Shown: piece by piece, positions 32,138 through 42,700 of the stretch
How positions within the stretch are numbered: the stretch's first letter is position 1
How the letters are laid out: each line of letters opens with the position of its first letter
Assembly (NCBI GenBank): GCA_033977485.1
Contig: CM066988.1
Span: 5,168,501 to 5,232,500 of the forward strand
Reading direction: 5' to 3'
Origin: Hydrangea macrophylla
Taxonomy: Eukaryota > Streptophyta > Magnoliopsida > Cornales > Hydrangeaceae
DNA: 64,000 nucleotides
Program-made: the position numbers and the translations under genes
The notes under the pieces: generated by a model
The model's input: the letters and a program-made list of their open reading frames with translations, nothing else
Database searches by the model: none
Told to the model about the DNA's origin: nothing

Positions 32138-32802
32138 GGGTAAATTGTAAGTTATACTCCTATAGTTTGAGGATTGTATAAATTACACTCTGTAGTTTTT
32201 ATTTTGGTAATTTATATCACACAATTTGAAAATTAAGCAAATTCTTTCCAATTACAAAAAAAGCAAGGGCACAATGAGAATATCACATTATTTTTAGCTC
32301 AAAATGACCTCATGTGCAGGGACAGATCCAGGAGTGTAGTTCAATGATATATAGCAGAAGCCTATACGGAGTTCTGACACAGTGAAATTGATAAATATAA
32401 ATAACTAATTAAGCTTATGATACAAAATTTTCGTGAAAAAATTAAAAGATAGATTACTTCGTACCAAAAAAAAAAAAAAACAAAAAACACAGATTTATAC
32501 TATTTCTATCCAATTTTTTTTTAAAAAAAATCGGGTCGGGGCGCTGCCCTTGAACCCCTGTATAAGCTTCTGCTCCCACTGAACTATACTCCAGGGTTCG
32601 CCCCTGCACATGGGGTTATTTTGGGTTGGAAATAATGTGATATTCTCATTGTGCCCTTTTTTATTATTTTTATTTTTATTTTTTATAATTGGATAGATTT
32701 TGCACAATTTTCAAACTGTAGGATGTAAATTGCCAAAATTGAAACCATAGGGTGTAATTTGCACAATCCTCAAACTACAAGGGTGTAATTTGCAATTTAC
32801 CC
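32138..32802. mobile_element. Mutator-like MITE with arms of about 190 bp
   Basis: The ends GGGTAAATTG and CAATTTACCC begin inverted arms that pair inward to CATGTGCAGG/CCTGCACATG (about 190 bp each side). Flanks are GAATTGAAA (32129-32137) and TAATTGAAA (32803-32811), a 9-bp target duplication with one mismatch. Confidence 0.82.
32318..32606. mobile_element. Possible hAT-like element in the loop of the Mutator-like MITE
   Basis: CAGGGACAGATCCAGG and CCAGGGTTCGCCCCTG form imperfect inverted ends of a type common in plant hAT elements. The 3' portion GCTGCCCTTGAACCCCTGTA resembles 49860-49880 in the hAT element at 49427. Because it sits at a palindrome centre, a target duplication cannot be proved. 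Confidence 0.45.
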
Positions 32803-33139
32803 TAATTGAAAAATTGAAATAAAATTGGTAGCATGTCCATAAATATATAAAGGTTTTGATTGCTTTCACGACAACTTCTTAGAAATTGCACGGATTGGCT
32901 TGAGAAATTATAAAAGTTTTACTTTGGAGAATTCATAAAATATATAGGATGAGGTTTGGTCCAGTCTCATTTTAAATGTTTATTCTTATGAAAATCAGCA
33001 TCTTGTTGGTTTGATAAAAAAAAAGTAGTAACTTTAAATTGGACACGAACACATGCGCAATAAATAGACAATTTATGAAAACTATTACAATCGTAGAACT
33101 ATTGCACAACAATATTGGTTCTAAGAATTCTCAACAGTT

Positions 33140-33367
33140 ACCAAGGACCCTTGTGGCCCAATGGTATCACCTCCTCTCCCCCTTGTGGGAGGGGAGGGGT
33201 TCGAATCTCACCAATGGGTGAGTGGAGGAATTTATTCCTCCTTTCCTTGTAGAACGCCCCTTGTGCTCCCGTCGGGCGAATCTCTTGGGTTCCCACTTGC
33301 TTGGATTGGGTGTGTGCGTGTGTGTGGCGTGTGTCATCCAGGTAAGTAATCAAAAAAAAAAAAAAAA
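33140..33367 (+). mobile_element. tRNA-derived SINE with 17-bp target duplication
   Basis: The head has an A box (GTGGCCCAATGGTATCACC) and a B box (GGTTCGAATCTC at 33199-33210). The body is about 210 bp and ends in a poly-A tail at 33352-33369. The 17-bp sequence AAGAATTCTCAACAGTT flanks it exactly (33123-33139 and 33368-33384), which proves retroposition. SINEs are mobilised by LINE enzymes and transcribed by RNA polymerase III. Confidence 0.93.
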
Positions 33368-33625
33368 AAGAATTCTCAACAGTTCCTAATATATATATAT
33401 ATATATATATTGCCAAATGTTCAAATCATCATTTGCGCTTTTCAATGTGTGTATGATTTGGTTCAGTGTAATTTAAATATATGAAATATATGTGAATGAT
33501 CGTAGAGGTCTCAGTAATTTCCTTCTACTTTTGATTTCTGTAACACTCTAAAGATTTCTGTACGTATGAACTCAACGCATTTATGATGGGGATTCATCAA
33601 TTTTCTGAAAAGCTATGGTGCAAGT

Positions 33626-33806
33626 TTTTTTTTTTTTTGGTAATCGGGGGTGTCCGGGCCAGCTTGCGTGCACCTCGACTAATCCCCCGAGGCCTGGAGG
33701 CGCCGGGTGAATACTCCAATGGCCACGCTCCCCATGACTCGAACACTAAAACTCTTCGGTAGTACACCCAAGAAGCTTACCACTCAGCCACAAGGAACTT
33801 GGTTAA
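33626..33806 (-). mobile_element. tRNA-derived SINE, second family
   Basis: On the minus strand: A box TGGCTGAGTGGTAAG, B box GTTCGAGTC (33736-33744), a conserved tail GATTAGTCGAGGTGCACGCA and AGCTGGCCCGGACACC, then poly-A (plus-strand T run at 33626-33638). Flanks CTATGGTGCAAGT and CTATAGTGCAAGT (33613-33625 and 33807-33819) are a 13-bp duplication with one mismatch. The tail is shared by widespread angiosperm SINEs. Confidence 0.9.
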
Positions 33807-33819
33807 CTATAGTGCAAGT

Positions 33820-34739
33820 TACTTGCATAAAATGTATGAAAATAATGTACTTCTATAAAATTATATAAACTATTCTACAGCTGCATTAATTATCTTGATT
33901 TTTGTTATTTGATTAAGACATGAATATTAAGCTAGCATAACGGCTATTCATTAATCAACTCTTGATATTCTTAAATTAACCCAATGTTTTTAAAATTATG
34001 TTAGAGACCTCTCTTATCTTAAAAAAGAAATCAAAACAAACATGCACCATGCAGCATCCGAGATCTGCGCCAATGCATATGCAGGTTCGCATTAGTGCAA
34101 ATTTGTTAACCTTTTAAAAAAAAAAGTGCTTTCTTGCAGTTATTCTCTCCATTCTATGTGCGCATGTTACGTGTCTAGCATTATTATTTTTTAAATTTTG
34201 CTATCCCCAATTAATGTTGTACACCTTGAGAATGTAATGATCAGCCGCACTTTTCAAAACTATCCTTCTTATATTGAGAATACCAAAAATAAGAGAGGAA
34301 GGAAGAAAATGATTGTAAATTAATTTAATTAATTAAAGGGTGGTTTTGGAAAATTACAATATTTCCACGTATGCTACTGCGATTAATAATGCCCCTTTGA
34401 AATGTTAAGATTTTTAATGTTGGACATATGAAAGGGATGGGTTTTTTTTTTTTGGTAGCACAATGAGGCTATTCATACTTATCATACATGATGTGTTTTT
34501 CTTGCCAACGTGCATAGAATAATTAATTCCTTCTCCAAAATTAAATGATTTACAATTTCGCTCCACATGTTTTGAAACTCCACATATTTTGATCTCCTCT
34601 ACATTCTAATGTTATACGTACGGCGAGTCTGCACTTGAAATATATGAGAATCATATCCTCTTTCTTGTTAGAGTGAGTCAACCAATCTCAAGTGTGCAGC
34701 TCATCTGTCTATCTATCTATCTATATATATATATACAAC
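33820..34739. other. AT-rich spacer, no gene seen
   Basis: Only homopolymer tracts and a (TCTA)/(TA) run at about 34705-34735 are notable. Confidence 0.55.
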
Positions 34740-34916
34740 AATGATAGGGATACACACTAAACGACCCACCAAACGACACACTGTGCTTTAAATGCATGTA
34801 CCATGTGCTATTTGAATTTTTCACCTTTTTCTGTGCATCACTTATATAGCACATGGTACATGTATTTAAAGCATGTGTGTCGTTTAGTGGGTCATTTAGT
34901 GTGTCTCCCTATCATT
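34740..34916. mobile_element. Fold-back MITE (177 bp)
   Basis: Near-perfect inverted arms of about 75 bp run from AATGATAGGGATACACACTA and TTTAAATGCATGTACCATGT to the mirrored right arm ending CTCCCTATCATT. Loop near 34812-34848. No target duplication identified. Confidence 0.85.
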
Positions 34917-34995
34917 TTTGATATATATATATATATATATTCTTTTTTTTAATTGGCTGATCGCAACCTTTACTTTACTTAAAAAAATTGTTTAT

Positions 34996-35183
34996 TGTTA
35001 TAATGAAGAGAGAATAAGAGAAAACAGAAAAGTAATACCAGAATCAAGTAAGTTTTTCTCATTGATATGCTCCCTATTTATAGGATAAGGTAGGAGTGTT
35101 TAAATTAATATCACTATACAATTAGATCCCTAACCAAATACAAAATGTTGACAGCCACACATAAATATATAATATTTACAATA
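34996..35183 (-). repeat. 3' LTR of the copia element
   Basis: On the plus strand it starts TGTTATAATGAAGAG and ends TATTTACAATA; the partner ends TATTTACAACA, so the element-strand TG start is mutated to TA here. 188 bp. Confidence 0.93.
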
Positions 35184-35193
35184 CTCCCCCTTG
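35184..35193 (-). other. Copia polypurine tract
   Basis: CAAGGGGGAG on the minus strand abuts the 3' LTR. A second AGGGGGAG lies at about 35437-35445, just after the pol end. Confidence 0.85.
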
Positions 35194-35453
35194 AATGTCC
35201 ACCATTAAATGATTGTTGCCTCATTAAAACCTTGCAAAGGAAAACCCAGTGGGAAAAACCGAAGCTAAAGAAAAATAGTACAACGTTCTTCAGGAACTTG
35301 GTGGATGCGCATAATGCTGTCTTATTAAAACCTTGATAAGAGAAAACCCTGTGGGAAAAAACTCTAATCGAAGGAAAAAGAGTACAGCGCGCCTAAAATT
35401 CATTTCATACCCCAGGATGCTTACTTTATGATCACTCCCCCTCATTTAGAGAA

Positions 35454-35727
35454 AACTTCAGTTGGTCTGATGATTAAGACGACGCATGCCAATTCCATAC
35501 ACCAATTTCTGAAAAGTTGACTTGGGTAATGCCTTAGTAAAGAGATCAGCAAGGTTATCGCTTGATCGAATTTGTTTGACTTCAATTTTACGATTCTCTT
35601 GAAGTTCATGTGTGAAGAAAAATTTGGGTGAAATGTGCTTGATCCTATCTCCCTTAATGAAACCCAGCTCCTTGAATTTGAGCAATACATGCAGCATTGT
35701 CCTCATAGATTGTAGTTGGCTCATCAA
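35454..35727 (-). pseudogene. Copia RNase H C-terminal part
   Basis: Contains FKELGFIKGDRIKHISPKFF and VKQIRSSDNLADLFTKALPK, the canonical end of copia RNase H. It is one frame away from the upstream RT/RNase H frame, which ends at 35654, so a single frameshift near 35654-35727 separates them. Confidence 0.88.
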
Positions 35728-36556
35728 CGACTGGAGTTAATTGACAACTACTCTGTATATGTTGGACTAATGATCTTAGCCAGACACATTCTCGACTTGC
35801 TTCATGGAGTGCTAGAATTTCAGAATGGTTGGAGGATGTAGCTACTAAAGCTTGTTTAGTAGAGCGCCAAGAAATAGCCGCATTATTGTTCAGAAATACA
35901 TAACCTGTTTGTGAGCGACCCATATGAGGGTCGGACAAATAACCTGAATCTGCATAACCAACTAAGTGGGAATGATTAGATAAATCAGATGAATAAAACA
36001 AACCCATATCAATGGTCCCACGAAGGTATCTAAAAATGTGTTTTATTCCAGTCCAATGCCTATAGGTGGGTGTAGAACTAAATCTTGCAAGCAGATTCAC
36101 AGAAAATGCAATGTCTGGTTTTGTACTTTGAGCCAAGTACAATAGTGCACCAATAGCACTCATGTATGGTACTTCAGGACCAAGAATTTCTTCATTTTCT
36201 TCTTTTGGTCGATATGGATCTTTCTTGACATCTAGGGACCTGACGACCATGGGTGTACTTAGTGGATGAGATTTGTCCATATTAAAGCGCTTCAACATCT
36301 TTTCAGTATAGCTTGATTGATGAACTAATATTCCACTAGTACTTCTCTCGAGCTGCAGGCCAAGACAAAATTTTGTTTCCCCAAGGTCTTTCATTTCAAA
36401 CTCTTTCTTCAAATAGCTAGCAGTTTTCTCAAGCTCTTCTGGCGACCCAATTAGATTTATATCATCCACATAAACTACTACTATGGCAAATCCATTTTCA
36501 AATTTCTTTATGAAGACACATGGACAAATGAGATTTTCATACCATTGCTTAGACAA
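35654..36556 (-). pseudogene. Copia reverse transcriptase C-terminal half and RNase H
   Basis: The frame includes the catalytic VVVYVDDINLIGSPEE (Y-V-D-D), then MKDLGETKFCLGLQLERSTS, PLSTPM and YMSAIGALLYLAQSTKPDIA. The RNase H segment GYADSGYLSDPHMGRSQTGY and ISWRSTKQALVATSSNHSEI follows, ending at TIYEDNAACIAQ. It is a copia-type RVT_2 polymerase that copies element RNA in the particle. It connects through a broken stretch (36560-36725) to the N-terminal half. No functional product is expected. Confidence 0.9.
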
Positions 36557-36725
36557 ATATTCACTAGACGGTTGTACAACATTCTTCCGGATTGTTTCAA
36601 ACTGTACAGTGCACGTCTTAGTTTGATAGAGTACGTACTTCTTAGTTTTGCTTCAGGCAAAGCCAATCCTTCAGAGATCTTCATGTAAATATCTGTGTCT
36701 AAGTCCCCATATAGGTATGCAGTTA

Positions 36726-37013
36726 CTACACCATGAGTCTCATGTCTAGTTTTTCAGAAACTGCGAGACTTATTAAATATCTGAATGTGATTGCATCCAT
36801 AACTAGGGAGTATGTTTCTTCACAATCAATCCCAGGTTTCTGCAGGAAACCTTGTGCTACAAGACGTGCCTTATATCTTGCAATATCATTTTTCTCATTC
36901 CTTTTTCTCACAAACACCCATTTAAAACCTACCGGGTTTAGGTCCAAATACGCCACGTTTTTCAAAAGATTCCAATTCCGCTTGAATTGCTTCTTTCCAT
37001 TTTGGCCAATCAT
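36726..37013 (-). pseudogene. Copia reverse transcriptase N-terminal half
   Basis: Contains GFKWVFVRKRNEKNDIARYK, ARLVAQGFLQKPGIDCEETY and ITFRYLISLAVSEKLDMRLM, the opening blocks of RVT_2. The preceding region to 37249 has stops, as does the link to 36556. Confidence 0.88.
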
Positions 37014-37248
37014 TTCTTTGTCGACATTAATTTATACTACGTGGTTCAGTATCATCATTTTCATCATTGCCCTTGGATATTTCAGTAGCTACTACAGATG
37101 TAAATATGTCATCGATGACTAATTTCTTTCGCTCCCACATTTTTCCTAAAAGTATATGGAATATTGAGATTTCACTATTATCAGGTACCTGAGTCATAGT
37201 CTCTTCAGGGACTAGTGCCTTGTCTAAGGCATTATCTTCCGCAGAGAT

Positions 37249-37908
37249 TTAAGGAAAAGTAGGTTTTTGGTACATAACCTCTTCTAGAGCGCTATGAACA
37301 TTTTCGTCTGAAGCTTTATTAAGGCATGATTTTTCATTCACTCTCCGCTTCCGGGGAGCTGAATCTTTGGAACCTATAGGTCTGCCACGCTTCTGGCGTG
37401 CAACAGATTCATTTGTTACTGTATTCGAAGTTCGTCCTACAGGGACACTAATTCGAGCGGGTGCATTCATAGCTGGCACATGTGACTTTGTCACCTTAGC
37501 TGCATCATTAAATGAATCAGGTAATTGGTTTACAATTTCCTGTAAATGCAATATTCTCCTTACCTCATAATCACACTGAGAAGTTCTTGGATCTAGGTGA
37601 CACAAAGTGGAAGTAGTCCACGATAATTCACGCTGTTCTTCAGGAACAAGTTGTTTACTATTAAGTTCATTTCTTCCCCTTAACGGCGGGAAGATTGTCT
37701 CATCAAATTGGCAATCTGCAAACCTGGTAGTAAATACATCACCTGTTAATGATTCTAGATAACGAATAATAGAAGGTGAGTCAAAACCAACATAAATTCC
37801 CAAACGTCTTTGGGTGCCCATCTTAGTACATTTTGGGGGTGGTATAGGAACATGTACTGCACAACCAAATTTTTGTAAGTGTGAAATGTTAGGCTGACAA
37901 CCTGTCAC
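37249..37908 (-). pseudogene. Copia integrase C-terminal region and linker
   Basis: ISHLQKFGCAVHVPIPPPKC and QRRLGIYVGFDSPSIIRYLE are the conserved end of copia integrase. A long low-complexity linker follows with the basic patch RQKRGRPIGSKDSAPRKRR, plausibly a nuclear localisation signal. The frame ends at 37249 before RT. Confidence 0.85.
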
Positions 37909-38046
37909 AAGTTATGCAGGTGAAAATTGATTATAAGAAGTGGGTCTAAGTTTAAGTAATATTTCAGCATGCAAGATAGCATGTCCCCATGCACTAACAT
38001 GGAGTCTAGATTGCATAAGCAAAGGCCTTGCAATAAGTTGAAGGCA

Positions 38047-38667
38047 TTTAATTAGGGATTATGCTAAACCATTTTGTGTGTGCACATGCGGGACAGGATG
38101 TTCAACATCAATTCCTATGGATGAACAATAGTCATCAAAAACTTGAGAGGTGAATTCGGCTGCATTGTCAAGTCGAATAGACTTAATTGGTTGGTCCGGA
38201 AAGTGTGCCTTAAGTTTGATAATTTGACTAAGTAATCTGGCAAAAGCAAGATTACGTGTAAAGAGTAGGCATACATGTGACCATCTAGTAGAAGCATCTA
38301 ATAAGACCATGTAATATCTAAATGGGCCACTAGTAGGGTGAATTGGACCACAAATGTCACCTTGTATCCTTTGTAAGAAAGATGGTGACTCAAAATCAAT
38401 TTTAAGAAATGAATGTCTAGTAATAAGTTTTCCTTGTGAACAAGGAATACAAAGGTGTCCACTTGGCAAAATCAAATGTTGGTTTGCTAGAGTATGCCCA
38501 TTTGAGTTATCCACTATCTTTTTCAACATTGTAGATCCAGGATGACCCAAATGATCATACCAAATAATTAAATTACTTGGGTCTTTGAGCTTCTGGCTCC
38601 CTTTAAGCTTCTGGCTCATAATGGCATGTGATTCAACAATTTGAATTGTTGTGTAATATAATCCCAA
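38047..38667 (-). pseudogene. Copia integrase zinc-binding and catalytic core
   Basis: The gag-pre-integrase/zinc segment shows WYDHLGHPGSTMLKKIVDNS and CIPCSQGK (H-H-C-C). The core has IQGDICGPIHPTSGPFRYYM (first Asp) and KSIRLDNAAEFTSQVFDDYC (second Asp), then HVHTQNGLA before a stop. The expected Glu lies in the following A-E context, which is disrupted at about 38060. Confidence 0.88.
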
Positions 38668-39037
38668 TGAGAGAATAGAGAACTTTTCTAATATAAGCTT
38701 CTGGCTTCCAACATATTATGCATAAAAATTCTTTGTTACCTTCATTTTTAGTTTCAATATGATACCCATTCATGCGTATATCTTTAAAACTTAGCAAGTT
38801 TCTTCGGGAACTACTTGAATATAATGCAATTTGAATGAATAGGTGAGTACCATTTGGTAACAAAATATGGGCTCTTCCGGAGCATTCAATAATTTGTGTA
38901 GATTCAACTATAGTGGACACATTTTGTTTGTTAAGTTCTAGTGTAGAGAAGAACTTTTGACATTTAAGTATGGTGTGGGTTGTCCCACTATCGACCAAGC
39001 ATATATCATTCTCGCATTTTTGCATCCCAAGATTCAT
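38633..39037 (-). pseudogene. Copia aspartic protease
   Basis: CLVDSGTTHTILKCQKFF carries the D-S-G-T active-site motif of copia proteases. ECSGRAHILLPNGTHLFIQI and SRRNLLSFKDIRMNGYHIET follow as in family members. The end overlaps the start of the integrase frame after a frame change near 38660. Confidence 0.87.
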
Positions 39038-39184
39038 ATCTTGAAAAATAAAGAAAAAAATATTTAACTAAGTAATGAACTATCATTAGTATTATTCAAC
39101 ACATAATAATTTAAATCTCCCAAATAAATTAAACTCATCCCATGCAAATAAGTAAAATAAAAATAGTTCCAACTAAAGAAATTA

Positions 39185-39495
39185 TCCAACTAGCTAGACT
39201 GAGGCTGGTGGATCTCCTAACATTATATTGAATGCCTCATTAGTGAAAGGCTCTTCATCATCATCCTGAAAAAAATCTGAACAATCCAAGTGGGTGTTGC
39301 CAATTGTGTATCCAGATGGGATATCACTATTTTCCCATTCTTCCAATAAATTTGTCTCTGCAGTTCTAATAGATGTTTGGTATTGCTCCACCTCCTGCTT
39401 GGACGCACGACAATTGCGCGACCAATGTCCACTTTTTTCACATCTATAACAAACATCATTGTTTTTATCATGCCCAGATTGTATATCTTCTTTAA
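39185..39495 (-). pseudogene. Copia gag zinc-knuckle segment
   Basis: On the minus strand GHDKNNDVCYRCEKSGHWSRN followed by C gives a C-x2-C-x4-H-x4-C knuckle at about 39455-39414. It is followed by an acidic tail (FFQDDDEEPFTNEAFN) that leads towards protease. The capsid portion that should lie upstream on this strand is instead on the opposite strand from 39530. The break point is at about 39475-39495. Confidence 0.82.
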
Positions 39496-39529
39496 TTGTT
39501 TATTTACTTATTTTATTTTCTCCCTTCAG

Positions 39530-40345
39530 ATGTCAAGTCTTACAAAACTTGAATTTGATGCTCTTGCTGTCAATGGAGGGAACTATTTGCCTTGGCAGCT
39601 TGATGCCAAACTTCACTTACAGTCTAAAAAGTTGGGTGATGCTATTGAAGAAGGAAATAAAATGTCTCCTGAAAAGAAAGCATCTGCACTTATTTTCTTA
39701 CGTCACCATAGTCATGATGACCTCAAGAACGAGTACTTAACCGAGGAAGATCCCTTAAGTCTATGGAAGTCCTTGAAGGACAGGTATAACCACCAAAAGA
39801 TGGTCATACTTCCCAATGCACATAGTGAGTTTCTGAACTTGAGGTACCAAGATTTTAAGACGGTTTCAGAATATAACTCCACATTATTCAACATTGTCTC
39901 TCATCTTAAATTGTGTGGTGAAAAAGTGACAGATGCTCAAATGATAGAAAAGACACTCTCAACCTTCCACGCCTCGAATGTGCTCCTGCAGCAGCAATAT
40001 CAAGAGCGTAACTTTGCCAAGTATTCAGAATTGGTAACTTGTCTCCTTGTTGCAGAGGAAAATAGTAAGGTTCTAATGAAAAATCATAATGCTAGACCAA
40101 TTGGAGCCGTGGCATTTCCTGAAGCAAATGCAAACTTTGGCTATCAAAGAGGGCGAGGCAGGGGAACTTTGGAAGAGGTGGCATCCCCAGAAGAGGTGGT
40201 CATAATAATCATTCCAAGAGAGGTGGTTACAATAATTTTGGTCCACAAAAGAATGTTAATTTCAAGAACCACAAGAAATGGTCTGCAACTCCTGCCAAAG
40301 GCAACAAGGGTATAGATCCTAAGAACGACGAAATTTTCAAGGTTA
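39530..40345 (+). pseudogene. Copia gag capsid domain in inverted orientation, fused to a gypsy-like tail
   Basis: From the ATG at 39530 (MSSLTKLEFDALAVNGGNYL) the frame shows WQLDAKLHLQSKKLGDAIEE, PLSLWKSLKDRYNHQKMVIL and FNIVSHLKLCGEKVTDAQMI, the copia gag (UBN2/Retrotran_gag_2) capsid. A +1 shift at about 40170 moves it to an RGG-rich frame (GRGGIPRRGGHNNHSKRGGY), ending KKWSATPAKGNKG. It then runs in frame into DEIFKVNGQRLKPFLENF, which resembles the end of Athila/Tat gypsy polyproteins, not copia. Upstream, TTTTCTCCCTTCAG before ATG looks like a splice acceptor. The zinc knuckle and pol are on the other strand. Either gag was inverted in place or a chimeric copy was inserted. Confidence 0.82.
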
Positions 40346-40439
40346 ATGGCCAAAGATTAAAACCATTCTTGGAGAACTTCCAACTAGAAGCTGAGCACAT
40401 CAGCTGGATAAGCCCAGCTATTCCTCTATGCTTCAGGAT

Positions 40440-40930
40440 TTTAAATTTTTATAATGTGAAACTTCTAGTTTCAACTTATATGAATAATAAAACATAAATA
40501 AAAGCTTCCAATTAATGGAATATTAAAACTTCAAGTTCCAATATACTTATCACATATCCTTAGATCTGGATTATTTAATCATAGTGAACTTCAGGTTCAA
40601 AATTACATTATCACAAACCTACGGGTCTAGATTATTTCAAATGGAACTTTAGGTTCTTAGCATGTTACAGATCTTCAATTCTGGACAATTATTTCATAAG
40701 AAACTTCAGGTTCTCATATATGTGTATATATATATATATCACAGATCTTCAGGTCTGCATTATTATTTTATCGAGAACTTCAGGTTCTCCTATATGTATA
40801 TTACAGATATCAAAAATTATTTATTTCATATAGAACTTCAAGTTTTCCAAAATATGTATCACAGATCTTCGGGTCTGTACTATTATTTTATAAGAAACTT
40901 CAAGTTCTCATATATATATATATATATATA
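40440..40930. repeat. Tandem repeat of GAACTTCAGGTTCT / CACAGATCTTCAGGTCTG
   Basis: Units of about 75-80 bp alternate the two short inverted motifs GAACTTCAGGTTCT and AGATCTTCAGGTCTG, five to six times, with TA-rich spacers. It lies between the primer site and gag of the copia element. Each motif can form a small hairpin. Confidence 0.85.
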
Positions 40931-41513
40931 TTATTCTATATCTTGAGCAATAAGGGAATTAAAATAGAATTTATTTAAAGAATGTAGTAAATTACCATAG
41001 TCTTAAACTATTAAAGGAATATAAAATTGAAATAAAAGATCTACAATGACAGCCAAATTCAAAATATCAACAGTAAGTTATTTGAGCCGTATTAGAAGGT
41101 CGTGGCTTCAAAAAAAAATTTCCATTTGCCTTCAAAACAAATCGTGGCTGTTGGGTTTGAGAAAAAAAAAATTCATGTGAACTTGTGGTTTGAGAGAATA
41201 AGCAGTATCATGGAATTCATATGCCTTATTGATCTAATACAAATTTCCAACCTTTATGTCTTATCAGCCAGTTATGATAAATAAAAAAAACTCAATTTTA
41301 TTTTGTTTGAAGCCACTAGCAACACACGTATGATGTATCATAATCAAAGTTCTATGGTTGGGTTTTGGTCATCAATAACAAGGCAAAAAGTTCAAGTAAG
41401 AGAAAAACAAAATAAAACCAGATTCGGATCATGGAATCCAAATATATTACTGTGATTTCAATCGTGAGAAAAAAAACTAACCTCTTTTCAATATTTAGGG
41501 TTATGAGAGGCTA

Positions 41514-41525
41514 TCGTGCTGATAA
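41514..41525 (-). other. Putative copia primer-binding site
   Basis: Just inside the 5' LTR the minus strand reads TTATCAGCACGA, a motif found at this position in several plant copia elements and thought to pair with an internal (half-molecule) tRNA segment. The tRNA assignment is not proved here. Confidence 0.6.
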
Positions 41526-41527
41526 CG

Positions 41528-41714
41528 TGTTATAATAAAGAGAGAATAAGAGAAAACAGAAAAGTAATACCAGAATCAAGTAAGTTTTTCTCATTGATAT
41601 ACTCCCTATTTATAGGGTAAGGAAGGGGTGTTTAAATAAATATCACTATACAGTTAGATCGTAACCTAATACAAAATGTGGACAGCCACACATAAATATA
41701 TAATATTTACAACA
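41528..41714 (-). repeat. 5' LTR of the copia element
   Basis: 187 bp, from TGTTATAATAAAGAG to TATTTACAACA on the plus strand, aligned with 34996-35183 and followed by the target duplication TTTAT (41715-41719). Confidence 0.93.
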
Positions 41715-42700
41715 TTTATTATAATTTTCTTTTTCTTTTTTGATGACTAGGAAAACCTCAGGACCCAATCACTTATCGAGCCGGTAAACTATTAATACAC
41801 ACAACCACTTAGAATACAAGTGTACGTATGCCAGGGTACCGCAAATTCAAATTTGAGACTAAGTATTTGTTTGGTAACTAATTTTGAGATTAGTAGAGAT
41901 ATATTGTAACACCCATACCCGGAAAATAATATTAATGCGATATCAATGTGTGTTAATTAAAGATAATTAATACATGAGATGAATTAAGGTGGGGTTATGA
42001 ACCCACATGTGAAAAGGTGTTCAAATGCGGACACAGATGAAAGTCCTGTGAAAGGCGGGACTGGTATAAAAGTGGGGCCCAACGAGGGTCTAATTAAAAT
42101 AATTTGCATTTTGATGTCATTATGTGCTTATATGATTACTTGTTTAAATGCTTATTGATATTATTATGTCTTATGATAGGAAAGTGGACCAATTTGGGTA
42201 CCCATGTGAGGGCGTATTTGAATAAAATTAATAATTGGTAGGTTTAATAGCAACCTCATGAATTATGTGGGACCACGATTGGGACCCACGCGAGACTTAG
42301 ATTAAAACCTTTTTGAAAAGATGGGTAGTTAACGTAATTAACTTGGGGGTTGCATAATAAAGCTTAAAGAAAGTTGGGGGAGGTAAGTAGGAATAAGGGA
42401 AAAAGGGGACAACACATATGCATGTCTTGCATATGTGTCTCATAAGTGTTAATGAGCTGGAAATCTCCAGCAATTCAAGAGAACGAAGAGCTCGAGTCGG
42501 CGACGGAAATTTCCGACGACGTTTCTTGCCGTTTCTTTGCCGTCCGGCGTTGGATTTGCGAACCGAGACCGGATTGGGACTCGTGGAGGTAAGAGGATCA
42601 CATGCACGTCTTTTATTTTCAGTTTCGGAAACGTTTTTACGGAAACCGTTTTTGATAAACGATGTTCTTGGTACCAAACTTGTGTAGGATTATCACTAAC

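Larger units (their letters stand above)
34996..41714 (-). mobile_element. Complete Ty1/copia retrotransposon, rearranged, TSD TTTAT
   Basis: Short LTRs (34996-35183 and 41528-41714) and a perfect 5-bp duplication TTTAT (34991-34995 and 41715-41719) delimit the element. On the minus strand the order is LTR, primer site, leader with tandem repeats, zinc knuckle, protease, integrase, RT, RNase H, polypurine tract, LTR; integrase before RT is the copia order. The N-terminal gag domain (39530-40345) lies on the plus strand, against everything else. Frameshifts and stops break pol. LTRs differ at roughly one base in sixteen by eye, so the insertion is not recent. Confidence 0.9.

Noticed and set aside
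33153..33210. A and B boxes suggesting a tRNA gene
   Set aside because: No cloverleaf anticodon arm; poly-A tail and target duplication show it is a SINE.
39377..39529. N-terminal extension of the inverted copia gag ORF
   Set aside because: It overlaps, on the other strand, the zinc-knuckle coding segment; the conserved gag start is the ATG at 39530.
41740..41880. Possible third SINE (TTTTTTGATGACTAGG... with AATTCAAATTTGAGAC)
   Set aside because: A box, tail and target duplication could not be recognised; too degenerate to call.
42297..42687. Overlapping ORFs of 126 and 89 residues
   Set aside because: Both fall within the solo LTR (41905-46625), on opposite strands of the same bases, with no recognisable domain.
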